Numbered from the stretch's first letter, positions 1 through 8,526 are shown. The stretch is DNA of 22,333 bases from DAOMOD01 sp964526035 (GCA_964526035.1 CAZGKE010000051.1:1-22333); one strand, 5' to 3'. The notes: generated by a model not told the origin, from the letters alone. A program made the numbers and translations.

Positions 1-699
1 TGGGTGGAATACCCCTATTCGCAGACCCTGTTCTCGGCCTGGCAGGCCGGTGCCGTCTACCGTCCACCGAGCCTGGACGCTTTTGCCGATGGTGCATGGC
101 ACGAAGTTCACGAGCACTTCGGCTACCCGGCAGGCATGCCGCGCGAGATGAGCCTGACGCTCGACGCCCTGCCGCCGGGCACCACGCAGCTGCGCATCCA
201 CGGCAACTGGGAGGTTTACTGGGACAGCATCGCCGTGGTGTACGCCGAGCCGCCGCCGGCCGAGGCGCGCGCCACGCGCAGCGACATCGGCTTCGCGCGC
301 GTCGCCAAACCCGGCTTCGCGCGCCGCGATACCCTGGCGCAGCGCCGCCCTTACTACGATTACGAGGACCGCTCGCCGTTCTGGGACACGCGCTATCCGC
401 TCGGACACTACACCGCGCTGGGACCGGTGACGCCGCTGGTGGTTTCAGCCAACGATGCTTTTGCGGTGATCGGCCCCGGCGAGGAGATCCAGCTCGAGTT
501 CGACGCCCCGCCGCAGCCACCCGAAGGCTGGCGTCGGGTGCTGGTGCTGGAAGTTCGCGGCTACGCCAAGGACATGGACCTGTACACCCGCGACGGCGAA
601 ACCGTGGGTCCGCTGCCGAGTACCGCCGGCGTCGGCGATGCCGCCACCCGCGAGGCGCTGCACGCGCGCTTCCTGACGCGTTTCCAGGGCGGGCGCTGA
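1..699 (+). CDS. C-terminal part of a CRTAC1/FG-GAP-associated protein (5' end outside window)
   Basis: The frame is open from the first base, so the gene starts upstream of the window; the GTG at position 4 is only an internal valine. About 232 residues are visible, ending at TGA 697-699. Two segments recall the C-terminal tail found after FG-GAP/TPR/ASPIC-UnbV domains in large exported proteins: one around residues 66-78 with the core NWEVYWDSIAVV, and one around residues 150-195 with VIGPGEEIQLEFDA, PPEGWRR and KDMDLYT. No catalytic motif is seen and the function is unknown; in this family the likely role is extracytoplasmic binding or scaffolding. It points convergently at the minus-strand aminotransferase gene, with 41 bases between the stops. 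That it is coding is well supported by codon pattern and recognisable motifs; the family call is from memory of similar proteins and less certain. Confidence 0.7.
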   Translation, partial: WVEYPYSQTLFSAWQAGAVYRPPSLDAFADGAWHEVHEHFGYPAGMPREMSLTLDALPPGTTQLRIHGNWEVYWDSIAVVYAEPPPAEARATRSDIGFARVAKPGFARRDTLAQRRPYYDYEDRSPFWDTRYPLGHYTALGPVTPLVVSANDAFAVIGPGEEIQLEFDAPPQPPEGWRRVLVLEVRGYAKDMDLYTRDGETVGPLPSTAGVGDAATREALHARFLTRFQGGR

Positions 700-740
700 G
701 GCTTCACCGCGGCAGGCCCCTCCCGCAACAGGAACCGTGT

Positions 741-1880
741 CTATCCGGGAAGCAGCGCTTCCAGGGTGGTGGCGACGCGATCGACCTCGCCGGCTCCCAT
801 GCCGACGTAAAGCGGAAGGCCCACGCTGCGACGGCCGCTGTCGTCGGTGACCGGCAGGCTATCTGCGCCGGGCGTGTCGGCGTGCGCAGGCAGCCAGTGC
901 GGCGGACGAAAGTAGGCCCCGCAGCCAATACCCTGCGCCGCGAGATCCGCAAGCAGGCGGTCGCGCGCCGGCGCGTCGATGCCGCGGATGCGCAGCGGCC
1001 AGGTGAACCAGGCGATGCGCTCGTCGCGCTCCGCGGGTGCCGGAAGTTCAAGGCGCGATTGTCCTTGCATCCGTTCCCGGTACAGGTCGGCGACGCAGGC
1101 ACGTGCGTTGAGCGACGCGTCGAGCCTGGTCAGCTGCACGTTGCCGACCGCGGCATGCAGCTCCGACAGGCGCGCGCTGTGGCCCGGCAGTGCTGGATGC
1201 CAGCTGTCGCTGAGCGGATCGTAGCCCTGATTGCGCAGCTGGCGGCAGCGCAGCAGGACGTCGTCATCGTCGGCGACGATCATGCCGCCCTCGCCGGCCG
1301 CGACCGGCTTGTTGGGATAGAAGCCGAACACGCCGACGCTCCCCAACCCACCGACCGCGCGGCCGCGATAAAGGCTGCCGAGGGCCTCGCAGGCGTCTTC
1401 GATCACCGCCAGCCCGTGGCGCTGCGCGATGCCGTTGATCGCGTCCATCGGCGCCGGCCGCCCGAACAGGTGCACCACCATGATGGCGCGCACGCGCGGG
1501 CCGATGGCGGCCTCGAGCAACCCCGGATCGAGGTTCAGCGTGTGTGCGTCGATGTCGACCAGGCGCGGTATCGCGCCGACGCGGCGAATTGCATTCAGGG
1601 TGCCGACGAAGGTGTAGCCGGCGGTGATCACTTCGTCGCCGGCGCCGATGCCCAGCGCCTCGAGCGCGATGCTCAGTCCGGCCGTGCCGGAATTGACGCC
1701 GACCGCGCCGCCGCGACCGACCAGCGCGGCCATGCCGGCCTCGAACGCGAGCAGCTCCGCACCGACGCTCAGGCGTCGCGAATCGAGCACGCGATCGAGC
1801 GCGTCGAGCTCGGCGCGACCGACCTGCGGACGCGCCAGCGGGATGTCGTCCACGTGCTTCACCGGATGGCGAATCCGCAA
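741..1880 (-). CDS. DegT/DnrJ/EryC1/StrS family PLP-dependent sugar aminotransferase
   Basis: Predicted to transfer an amino group, usually from glutamate, onto a keto group of a nucleotide-linked sugar in the cytoplasm. The 379-residue length is normal for the family. Visible family marks: IPLARPQVG at the N-terminus (13-21), GVNSGTAGL (61-69), the GDEVITAGYTF stretch (81-91), EDACEALGS (161-169) whose Asp162 would contact the PLP ring nitrogen, and GFYPNKPVAAGEGG (186-199) in which Lys191 is the predicted Schiff-base lysine. The substrate sugar cannot be told from sequence. It lies 21 bases downstream of the NeuC-type gene and probably shares its transcript. The start is uncertain: TTG 1880 gives the longest frame, but GTG at 1862 or 1853 would keep the whole fold, and the last has a GGTGAAG stretch just upstream. 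It does not carry the marks I would expect for LegC specifically. Confidence 0.9.
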   Translation of the reverse strand: MRIRHPVKHVDDIPLARPQVGRAELDALDRVLDSRRLSVGAELLAFEAGMAALVGRGGAVGVNSGTAGLSIALEALGIGAGDEVITAGYTFVGTLNAIRRVGAIPRLVDIDAHTLNLDPGLLEAAIGPRVRAIMVVHLFGRPAPMDAINGIAQRHGLAVIEDACEALGSLYRGRAVGGLGSVGVFGFYPNKPVAAGEGGMIVADDDDVLLRCRQLRNQGYDPLSDSWHPALPGHSARLSELHAAVGNVQLTRLDASLNARACVADLYRERMQGQSRLELPAPAERDERIAWFTWPLRIRGIDAPARDRLLADLAAQGIGCGAYFRPPHWLPAHADTPGADSLPVTDDSGRRSVGLPLYVGMGAGEVDRVATTLEALLPG

Positions 1881-1901
1881 AGTCGCGACCCGGCGAGCAC
1901 C

Positions 1902-3101
1902 TCAGTCATGCAGGAAGGCCGGTACCGCGCCATCGGCCATCGGCAACGCACGCTTCATCAGCAGGCGTGGCTCCAGACTCACGCTGCGCAGCACTTCGAC
2001 GATGGCCGTCGCCGCATCGCCGTTGCCGTAAGGATTGCGAAGGCCGGCAAGCCCGCTGCGGAAGTCGGCGCTGTCGGCGCGACGCACGGCGGCCAGGATG
2101 GCGTCGGCCTCCGCCACCGTGTCGATGATGTTGGCGGCGCGCTCGCGGCCCTGTTGGCGCAGGCCGATGTTCACGCAGGGCAGCGCCAGAGACGGTGTCT
2201 CCATGATGCCGCTGCTGGAGTTGCCGATCAGCATCCGCGCGTGCTGCAGCAGGCCCCAGTAGCTCAGGTGGTCGAGATTCACATAGAGCCGCGCATCGGC
2301 GCGCTGCGTGCAGAAGGCACGGGTGCGCTCGATGATGCCCTGATGGCCCGCGTCGGCGTTGGGAAAGCAGAACAGCAGCGGACCTTCGACGCTTTGCAGC
2401 GCCGAGAACACCGCTTCAACCTCGGCGCCTGGATCGGCGAGCAGGGTCACCGGATGGTAGGCCACCACCGCGGGCGCCGGATCGAGCGCCACGTCGAGGC
2501 GCAGCTCCAGTTCGGCGCGTCCCGGCAGCACGCTGCGCCTGAGGTGATCGAGCGACGGCGCGCCGACCCGGTGCACGCGCCAGGCCTCCTCGCCCATCGC
2601 CAGCACCCGCCTGCGTGCGGCATCGGTGGGGACGAAGTGGAGGTGGCTCATCTTGGTCAAGGCATTGCGCACGGCGTCGTCGATGGCGCCTTCGCTGATC
2701 TCGCCGCCCTCGATGTGTGCCATCGGAATGCGCAGCGCCAGCGCCACGCTGGCCGGCGCCAGCATCTCGTAGCGGTCGGCGATCAGCAGCAGCAGGTCCG
2801 GACGCAGCGCGGCCAGCGCGTCGGTCAGACCGAGCACGCCGACGCCGATGGTCTTGGCCATGGCGACGTCGCTGTCGGCGTCGATCAGCGACTCGATGCG
2901 CTGCTCGATCTCGAAGCCGTCGGCGGCAAAACGATCCACGCTGTGCCCAAAGCGCGGCGACAGGTGCGCGGCGGTGGCGATGATGCGCAGGTCGACGTCG
3001 GCAGCCGCCTGCAGCTCCTTCAGCACCCAGTAAAGATGGCCATAGTCGGCGCGCGAGCTGCTCACCACGGCGATGCGTCGCGTCTTGCGGTTCACGGACA
3101 T
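1902..3101 (-). CDS. neuC: NeuC/LegG-type UDP-N-acetylglucosamine (or related) 2-epimerase, hydrolysing
   Basis: Member of the UDP-GlcNAc 2-epimerase superfamily; the NeuC branch hydrolyses the UDP-sugar while inverting C2, feeding sialic or legionaminic acid synthesis. With the start at ATG 3099-3101 the protein is 399 residues and begins MSVNRKTRRIAVVSSSRADYG, the family N-terminus. Other marks: LIADRYE (106-112; Asp109 aligns with the catalytic Asp of the usual GDRYE), AHIEGGEISEGAIDDAVR (128-145; Glu131/Glu134), AYHPVT (214-219; His216) and IGNSSSGIMETP (292-303), the nucleotide-binding loop. The open frame continues upstream to 3221, but that part is low-complexity and crosses the divergent CRTAC1 start, so I reject it. 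It is first of a two-gene unit with the aminotransferase. NeuB and NeuA partners are absent here, so the final sugar is not known. The family usually has RH where this one has Arg145-Asn146. Confidence 0.88.
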   Translation of the reverse strand: MSVNRKTRRIAVVSSSRADYGHLYWVLKELQAAADVDLRIIATAAHLSPRFGHSVDRFAADGFEIEQRIESLIDADSDVAMAKTIGVGVLGLTDALAALRPDLLLLIADRYEMLAPASVALALRIPMAHIEGGEISEGAIDDAVRNALTKMSHLHFVPTDAARRRVLAMGEEAWRVHRVGAPSLDHLRRSVLPGRAELELRLDVALDPAPAVVAYHPVTLLADPGAEVEAVFSALQSVEGPLLFCFPNADAGHQGIIERTRAFCTQRADARLYVNLDHLSYWGLLQHARMLIGNSSSGIMETPSLALPCVNIGLRQQGRERAANIIDTVAEADAILAAVRRADSADFRSGLAGLRNPYGNGDAATAIVEVLRSVSLEPRLLMKRALPMADGAVPAFLHD

Positions 3102-3117
3102 GCCCTGCAGCATAGCA

Positions 3118-3140
3118 GCCGCATCCGCCGATTCTGCGGC
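3118..3140. promoter_or_regulatory. Inverted repeat between divergent neuC and CRTAC1 genes
   Basis: GCCGCA (3118-3123) and TGCGGC (3135-3140) form a 6-base inverted repeat with an 11-base loop inside the 71-base divergent spacer. It could be an operator or chance in GC-rich DNA; no clear -35/-10 pair is seen in this spacer. Confidence 0.25.
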
Positions 3141-3172
3141 GACGCCACCCTCCCCACAGCAGCACGGTCCGC

Positions 3173-4873
3173 ATGTCCCTGTCTTCACTTTCCGCGCGCC
3201 TCGCCTCCGGGGTGCTTGCACTGGTTGCCCTTCCGGCAGTCGCCGAGGACGCGCCGTGGTTCGTCGACGTGGCGATCGAGGCCGGCGTCGATTTCCGCCA
3301 CCACAACGGCGCCGCGGGCGAGTACTACTTTCCCGAGATCATGGGCGCCGGCGTGGCGCTGCTCGACTACGACGGCGACGGCCTGCTCGACATCTATCTG
3401 GTGCAGGGCGGTGCGCTGGGTCCCGACATTGGGGACGACGGGCGCGGGCACGGCGACAGGCTCCTGCGCAACGTCTCCACACGCGCTGCGGACGGGCGCC
3501 TGCAGCTGCGCTTCGAAGACGTCACCGAAAGCGCCGGCATCCGCGCCTTCGGCTACGGCATGGGCGTGGCGGTCGGTGACGTCGACGGCGACGGCCATCC
3601 CGACATCTACGTGCTCAACTTCGGGCCCAACCAGCTGTGGCGCAACAACGGCGACGGCACGTTTACCGAAATCGCCGCGACCGCAGGTGTCGATGATCCG
3701 TCATGGAGCGTCAGCGCCAGCTTCGTCGATCTCGACGCTGACGGCCTGCCCGAGCTGTACGTAGCGAATTACGCCGAGTTCGACTTCGACAACCATCGCC
3801 AGTGCCGCGCCTTCGGCACCAGCGAGGCCGACTACTGTTCGCCATCGGCCTTTCCCGGCAGCGCGGACCGTCTCTACCGCAATCGCGGCGACGGCCGCTT
3901 TGCCGACATCAGCGCGGCAGCCGGCATCGGCGCCGCGCGCGGACACGGGCTCGGCGTGATCGCCGCGGACTTCAACGGCGACGGTCGCGTTGATCTGTAC
4001 GTGGCCAACGACGGCGACCCCAACTTTCTGTGGCTGAACCAGGGGAGCATGAAGTTCATCGACGAGGCGCTGCTGGCGGGCGCCGCGGTCAATGCGGGCG
4101 GCGCCGCCGAGGCCGGCATGGGCGTCGATGCCGCCGACTTCGACCGCTCCGGCAGCGAGGACATCTTCATCACCCACATGAAGCGCGAGACCAATACCCT
4201 CTACGCCAACGATGGCCAGGGCTGGTTCGAGGACGTCAGCGCCAGGGCCGGGCTGGCCGCGCCGAGCATTGCCTACACCGGTTTCGGCACCGCCTGGCTC
4301 GACATCGACAACGACGGCTGGCTGGACCTGGTGGTGGTCAACGGCGCAGTGATGAAGGAGCAGGCGCTGGCCGATGGCGGCGACCCCTTTCCCTATGCCC
4401 AGCCGAACCAGATCTTCGTCAACCGCGGCGACGGCCGCTTTGAAGATGCCAGCAGGCGCGGCGGTCGGGCCTTCGCCCGCGCCCTGGTCAGCCGCGGCGC
4501 CGCCTTCGGCGACCTCGACAACGACGGGCGCATCGACGTGGTGGTCGCCAACAACGGCGGTCCGGCACAGGTGCTCTTGAATCGCGCCAGCGACCACCAT
4601 TGGCTCGGGCTCGATCTGCGCGACGGCGCCGGCCACGCGGCGACTGGCGCCGTGGCCTGGCTGCAGGACGCCGCGGGCGCCACCCTCATGCGCCGCGCCC
4701 GCACCGACGGTTCCTACGCCTCGGCCCGCGATCCGCGCGTGGTGTTCGGTCTCGGCGACGCTGGCGCGGCGCGCAGCGTGCGCGTGCGCTGGCCCGACGG
4801 CAGCGAGGCGACCTTCAACGCTCTCGACAGCGACCGCTACCACGTGTTGCGCAAGGGCGCGGAGCGCGACTGA
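3173..4873 (+). CDS. Exported CRTAC1-family protein: FG-GAP/VCBS repeats with ASPIC/UnbV domain
   Basis: A 566-residue secreted or periplasmic repeat protein. The first 24 residues form a signal peptide ending PAVA, with likely cleavage before EDAPW. Seven calcium-loop FG-GAP-like repeats are seen: DYDGDGLLDIY (65-75), DVDGDGHPDIY (137), DLDADGLPELY (187), DFNGDGRVDLY (267), DFDRSGSEDIF (323), DIDNDGWLDLV (377) and DLDNDGRIDVV (448); the DRSGSED copy is the least like a calcium loop. The C-terminal 475-560 is an ASPIC/UnbV domain with TDGSYASARDPRVVFGLG and VRVRWPDG. Family members are beta-propellers of mostly unknown role, often beside TPR proteins, as here. The start ATG has no strong ribosome-binding site but precedes an ideal signal peptide. 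The next gene starts one base after the TGA, so the two are almost certainly co-translated. Confidence 0.93.
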   Translation: MSLSSLSARLASGVLALVALPAVAEDAPWFVDVAIEAGVDFRHHNGAAGEYYFPEIMGAGVALLDYDGDGLLDIYLVQGGALGPDIGDDGRGHGDRLLRNVSTRAADGRLQLRFEDVTESAGIRAFGYGMGVAVGDVDGDGHPDIYVLNFGPNQLWRNNGDGTFTEIAATAGVDDPSWSVSASFVDLDADGLPELYVANYAEFDFDNHRQCRAFGTSEADYCSPSAFPGSADRLYRNRGDGRFADISAAAGIGAARGHGLGVIAADFNGDGRVDLYVANDGDPNFLWLNQGSMKFIDEALLAGAAVNAGGAAEAGMGVDAADFDRSGSEDIFITHMKRETNTLYANDGQGWFEDVSARAGLAAPSIAYTGFGTAWLDIDNDGWLDLVVVNGAVMKEQALADGGDPFPYAQPNQIFVNRGDGRFEDASRRGGRAFARALVSRGAAFGDLDNDGRIDVVVANNGGPAQVLLNRASDHHWLGLDLRDGAGHAATGAVAWLQDAAGATLMRRARTDGSYASARDPRVVFGLGDAGAARSVRVRWPDGSEATFNALDSDRYHVLRKGAERD

Positions 4874-4874
4874 G

Positions 4875-6479
4875 ATGCGCGTGTGGCGCAGCGCCCGCTG
4901 GGCTTCGCTTCTGCTGATCGCGTCGGCGCGTGCGACCGACCCCCTGGCGCTCGACCTCGAACGCCTGCCGCCAGCGATCCGTGAGGCGGTGGTGGAAGCG
5001 CAGCAGGCATTGGCCGTGGCCCGCGGCAGCGACGGAGAGGCCGCCGCGCACGGCCGGCTCGGTCAGGTGCTGCACGCCCACGAGCTCACCGAGCCTGCGC
5101 GCGCCGCCTACCGCGAAGCGCTGCGGCTGGCCCCGGATGCGCTGCGTTGGCACTACCTCTTGGGGGTGCTGGCGCACCACGCCGGCCGCGTCGAGGAGGC
5201 CGACCTGCACCTGTCGCGGGCCGTGGCGCTGGCGCCCAACGACGCGCTCGCGCGCCTGCGACGCGCCCGTCTGCGCCGCGATGCAGGCGACTTTGATGCC
5301 GCCGCCGCGGATCTTGCGGTGGCGCTCGAGCACGCGCCCGAGCAGGCAGCCGTGCACGCCGAACTCGGCGCCGTGGCGCTGGCGCAGGGTCGCTTCGACA
5401 GCGCCGTTCGCCATCTTGAACGCGCGCTGGCGCTGGCGCCGCAGGCCAGCCAGCTGCATGCCTCGCTGGGCATGGCCTATCGCGGCATGGGCCAGGTGGC
5501 GCGCGCCCGCCAGCAGCTGGCGCGGCGCGGAGACGGCTCGGTCCCGCTCGGCGACGCGCTGATGGCGGAAGTCACGGCGCTGTCGCGCAGCGCCCAGTAC
5601 TACTACGAACTCGGCCGCAGCCAGCGTCAGGCCGGCCAGACCGAGGCCGCGGAAACCTCACTGGCACGTGCGGTCGAACTTGATCCTGAGCGCGCCGAAT
5701 ACGTCCAGCTTCATGCCGACCAGCTGCTGCGCGCGGGCAAGCTGGAGGCCGCGCGTGAGGCTTTCCTGCGCGCACTGGATCTGGCTCCGAGATCGGCGTC
5801 GGCGCACTACTTCCTGGCGCGGCTCGAAGAAATCGCCGGCGACGACGAGGGGGCATTGCAGGGCTACCAGCGCGCGCTCGAATTCGATCCGTCCGCGTTC
5901 GAGATCCGTGATCGCGCCGCCCAGGTCCTGCTCAGGCTGCAGCGCTACGACGCGGCCGCCGAGCAGTTCGAACGCCTGGTCGAAGTGGCCGCCGATGCCG
6001 AAGCCACAACCTATGCCAGCTACTGGTTGGGCATGAGCCGGCTGGCCGAAGGAAACAACTGCACAGTCGCCGCCGCCGCCCTGGCGGCGGCGATTGACGC
6101 CAGCGGTGGCCGCCACGCCTTTGCGCTGCTGGCAGAGGCGCGGCGCCGCGCCACTTGCGGCGCCGACGGCGTCGCGGTGGACGAAGCCTTCGACTGGACC
6201 GACGCCATTCACCGCGCCCAGCCGGGCATGGAGAGCGCCGAGACGCTGGCCATGCTGCTGGCAGCCCGCGGCGAATACGAGGAAGCCGCCGGCCTGCAGT
6301 CGCGGATCGTCTTCGAGGCGCTGCGCGGCGGGACCCTGGCGCAGCGACCGGACCTGCCCGAACTGCTGGAGCGCTACCGCGCCGGCCAACGCGCGGAGGT
6401 CGCCTACCCGCCGCATCACCCGGCGCTGGCGCGAGCGCGGCTGACGGTGGCCGATCTCGGTGGCGGACCGAGCGACTGA
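4875..6479 (+). CDS. Exported tetratricopeptide-repeat protein
   Basis: A 534-residue TPR protein. A short signal peptide (residues 1-20, ending ASARA before TDPLAL) predicts export. From about residue 58 to 390 the sequence is a chain of TPR units with the usual 34-residue spacing and W/L-G-Y-A-F-A-P pattern, for example AHGRLGQVLHAHEL, WHYLLGVLAHHAGRVEEA, VHAELGAVALAQGRF, AHYFLARLEEIAGDDEGA. The C-terminal 140 residues are less regular and contain two cysteines (in EGNNCTV and RATCGAD). No enzyme motif is seen. Its ATG is one base after the CRTAC1 stop (TGAgATG), a clear coupling. The pair likely forms an extracytoplasmic complex, the TPR protein acting as the protein-binding partner; this is inference from co-translation and from similar pairings in other bacteria. 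Confidence 0.92.
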   Translation: MRVWRSARWASLLLIASARATDPLALDLERLPPAIREAVVEAQQALAVARGSDGEAAAHGRLGQVLHAHELTEPARAAYREALRLAPDALRWHYLLGVLAHHAGRVEEADLHLSRAVALAPNDALARLRRARLRRDAGDFDAAAADLAVALEHAPEQAAVHAELGAVALAQGRFDSAVRHLERALALAPQASQLHASLGMAYRGMGQVARARQQLARRGDGSVPLGDALMAEVTALSRSAQYYYELGRSQRQAGQTEAAETSLARAVELDPERAEYVQLHADQLLRAGKLEAAREAFLRALDLAPRSASAHYFLARLEEIAGDDEGALQGYQRALEFDPSAFEIRDRAAQVLLRLQRYDAAAEQFERLVEVAADAEATTYASYWLGMSRLAEGNNCTVAAAALAAAIDASGGRHAFALLAEARRRATCGADGVAVDEAFDWTDAIHRAQPGMESAETLAMLLAARGEYEEAAGLQSRIVFEALRGGTLAQRPDLPELLERYRAGQRAEVAYPPHHPALARARLTVADLGGGPSD

Positions 6480-6481
6480 GG

Positions 6482-6495
6482 CCGCCACCCGGCGG
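6482..6495. terminator. Short GC hairpin between convergent genes
   Basis: CCGCC, a 4-base ACCC loop and GGCGG form a 5-base stem in the 25-base space between the convergent TPR and EAL stop codons. There is no T-run on either strand, so classical intrinsic termination is not supported; it is only a possible 3' end structure. Confidence 0.25.
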
Positions 6496-6504
6496 ACCGA
6501 CCGC

Positions 6505-8445
6505 TCAGGCGCGGGACTCGGTCCGCAGCCTCTTCATGAGCGCTTCGATGGGTTCGGGCCGTCCGAACAGGAAGCCCTGCATTCCGCTGCAGCCGGCCTT
6601 GCGCAGGAGATCGGCCTGCGCCTCGGTCTCCACACCTTCTGCAATGACCGCCAGCCCGAGGGCGCGCCCCACCGAAGCGATGGCTTCCACCAGCGCACGG
6701 TCGCCGGGTTCCTGCTGGGCATCGCGGACGAAGCTGCGGTCGATCTTGATCTCGTCGAGAGGCAGTCGCTTCAGGTAGGCCAGCGAGGAATAGCCGGTGC
6801 CGAAGTCGTCCATCGAAACGCGAATGCCGTGCGCGCGAAGCGCCCCCAGACGTTCGACCGCGACGTCGATGTCCTCCATCGCCAGACTCTCGGTGATCTC
6901 CAGCGTCAGATGTTCGGCACGCGCGCCGGATGCCTGCAGCGCGTCGAGGATGGAGTCGACGAAGTCCGACTGCCGCACCTGTGCGGCGCTGACGTTGACC
7001 GACAGCGGCAGCACGGTGCCGGAGGCGGCCAGCGCGGCGATATCCTGACAGGCTTGCCTCAGCACCCAGCCGCCGAGCGCGGTGATCAGGCCGGCCTGCT
7101 CGGCGATCGGCACGAACACGGCGGGTGAGACCGGTTCACCGTTGGCGCGCGTCCAGCGCAGCAGTGCCTCGGCGCCGATGCTTCGCGCGGCAAGGTCGAC
7201 CTTGCGCTGGTAGTGCAGTTGGAAGTCCCCCGACTCGAGACTGTTGCGGAGTTCGCCCACCATGCGAAAGGCCGATTCGGCGTGCGACTGCATCGAGGGT
7301 TCGAAGAAACGCACCGCTCCGGAACCATCGCGCTTGGCCTGGTGCCGGGCGGTGTCGGCGGCGCGCAGCAGAGTGTCCACGGACTCCTGCTGGCCGTCGA
7401 TCATGCAGATGCCGATACTGCCGGAAACCCGGAACTCCTGGCCGTCGACATTGAAGGGCTGCTGCAGGGCGGAGAGCACGCGTTCGGCGCGGCGTGCGCT
7501 CGCAGCCGCCGTGGCTTCAGCGCCGTCAAGCCTGCACGCGTGCAGCAGCAGGAACTCGTCGGCGGCATGTCGCGCCAGCACCTCCTCGCCGTCGAGTTGA
7601 ATCGACAGTCGATCGGCGATTGCTACCAGCAGGGCATCGCCGCTGCGATAGCCGGCCGCTTCGTTGACCTGCTTGAAGTTGTCGATGTCGATGAAGAGCA
7701 GGGCACTGCGCTCGCCGTGGCGGAGCCGCGCCGACTCGCTCTCCAGCACGCGAAGGAACGTATGTCGATTGGGGAGGCCGGTCAAGGCATCGAAATGGGA
7801 AAGTCGGTCGATGGCCTGCTGGGCATCCTTCTTCTCGCGCAGGTCGAGCAACGCGGCGACATAGTGGGTGACCTCTCCATGACTGTCGCTCACCGCCGTG
7901 ATGCTCTCCCAGACCGGTATCGGCGTGCCATCGCGGGCGCGCTTGACGACTTCTCCCTCCCAGTGGCCCTCGACCCTGAGAGTCGCCTCCACCGATTCGC
8001 TGCGCGCCAGGGCCGACCCGGACATCAGCATCTCGGGATGGCGGCCAAGCAACTCGCCCTGGCTGTAGCCGGTCATTTCCATGAATGCGTCGTTGACGCG
8101 CAGAATGCGGCGTTCGGCATCGGTGATGATCATGCCTTCGTGCGTCTGGAAGGCGACAGCGGCGATCCGCGAGAGTGCGTCGACCTCGGCGCGGCTGACG
8201 CGCCGCGCCAGCTCACTCTGATGGAGTCGGCGCACGATGGCGTAGGTGATCAGCGCGGTGACGCTGACGTAGAACCAGCCTTTCAGGGTCTGGTAGCGCA
8301 GCGCATCTTCCGCGCCGAACAATCCGAGAAGCATGACGTCGCTGGCCAGGATCCAGGTGCCGCCCAGGAGGAAGTAGAGGATCGCCGCGCGCAGCGGTGA
8401 AATCTCCGTGAAGGCCGGTGGTCGTGTGTTTTCGCGCATCGCCAT
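6505..8445 (-). CDS. Membrane-bound PAS-GGDEF-EAL protein, probable c-di-GMP phosphodiesterase with degenerate GGDEF
   Basis: A 646-residue inner-membrane signalling protein. Two membrane helices (about 17-43 and 54-73, with GGTWILASDVML and LKGWFYVSVTALITYAI, a familiar N-terminal module) precede a PAS domain (about 90-205), a GGDEF domain (210-380) and an EAL domain (390-640). The EAL domain looks active: EALLRW (426), SVNVSA, EITES (516), DDFGTGYSSL (546), KIDRSF (567) and AEGVET (602) are all present. The GGDEF signature is AADEF (294-298) and no RxxD inhibitory site is present, so cyclase activity is unlikely although GTP binding could remain. I chose ATG 8445, just before the hydrophobic N-terminus; ATG 8439 is equally possible. 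The frame stays open to 9036, but that part covers other genes and has no domain. It is divergent from the RsbW-like gene. Confidence 0.92.
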   Translation of the reverse strand: MAMRENTRPPAFTEISPLRAAILYFLLGGTWILASDVMLLGLFGAEDALRYQTLKGWFYVSVTALITYAIVRRLHQSELARRVSRAEVDALSRIAAVAFQTHEGMIITDAERRILRVNDAFMEMTGYSQGELLGRHPEMLMSGSALARSESVEATLRVEGHWEGEVVKRARDGTPIPVWESITAVSDSHGEVTHYVAALLDLREKKDAQQAIDRLSHFDALTGLPNRHTFLRVLESESARLRHGERSALLFIDIDNFKQVNEAAGYRSGDALLVAIADRLSIQLDGEEVLARHAADEFLLLHACRLDGAEATAAASARRAERVLSALQQPFNVDGQEFRVSGSIGICMIDGQQESVDTLLRAADTARHQAKRDGSGAVRFFEPSMQSHAESAFRMVGELRNSLESGDFQLHYQRKVDLAARSIGAEALLRWTRANGEPVSPAVFVPIAEQAGLITALGGWVLRQACQDIAALAASGTVLPLSVNVSAAQVRQSDFVDSILDALQASGARAEHLTLEITESLAMEDIDVAVERLGALRAHGIRVSMDDFGTGYSSLAYLKRLPLDEIKIDRSFVRDAQQEPGDRALVEAIASVGRALGLAVIAEGVETEAQADLLRKAGCSGMQGFLFGRPEPIEALMKRLRTESRA

Positions 8446-8461
8446 CCATTCGACATGCCGG

Positions 8462-8488
8462 TTGTCAATGTAACCCGGAGCGTATAGG
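8462..8488 (+). promoter_or_regulatory. Possible sigma-70 promoter for the RsbW-like gene
   Basis: TTGTCA (8462-8467; five of six with TTGACA) and TATAGG (8483-8488; four of six) are 15 bases apart, slightly short for sigma-70. If real, transcription would begin near 8495, favouring ATG 8527 over the upstream GTG 8488 as the start of the downstream gene. Confidence 0.4.
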
Positions 8489-8526
8489 TGTGGAAGTACG
8501 ACGCCAAATTGCGGACACTCCCCGCC

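Noticed and set aside
3102..3221. N-terminal extension of NeuC
   Set aside because: Cys/Gly/Arg-rich, not part of the fold, overlaps the divergent CRTAC1 start; ATG 3101 fits the family N-terminus.
96..3764. Open plus-strand frame of more than 1200 codons
   Set aside because: It runs antisense to the clear NeuC and aminotransferase genes and out of frame with the CRTAC1 gene, is rich in Arg/Ala/His/Gln low complexity and has no domain; a product of high GC.
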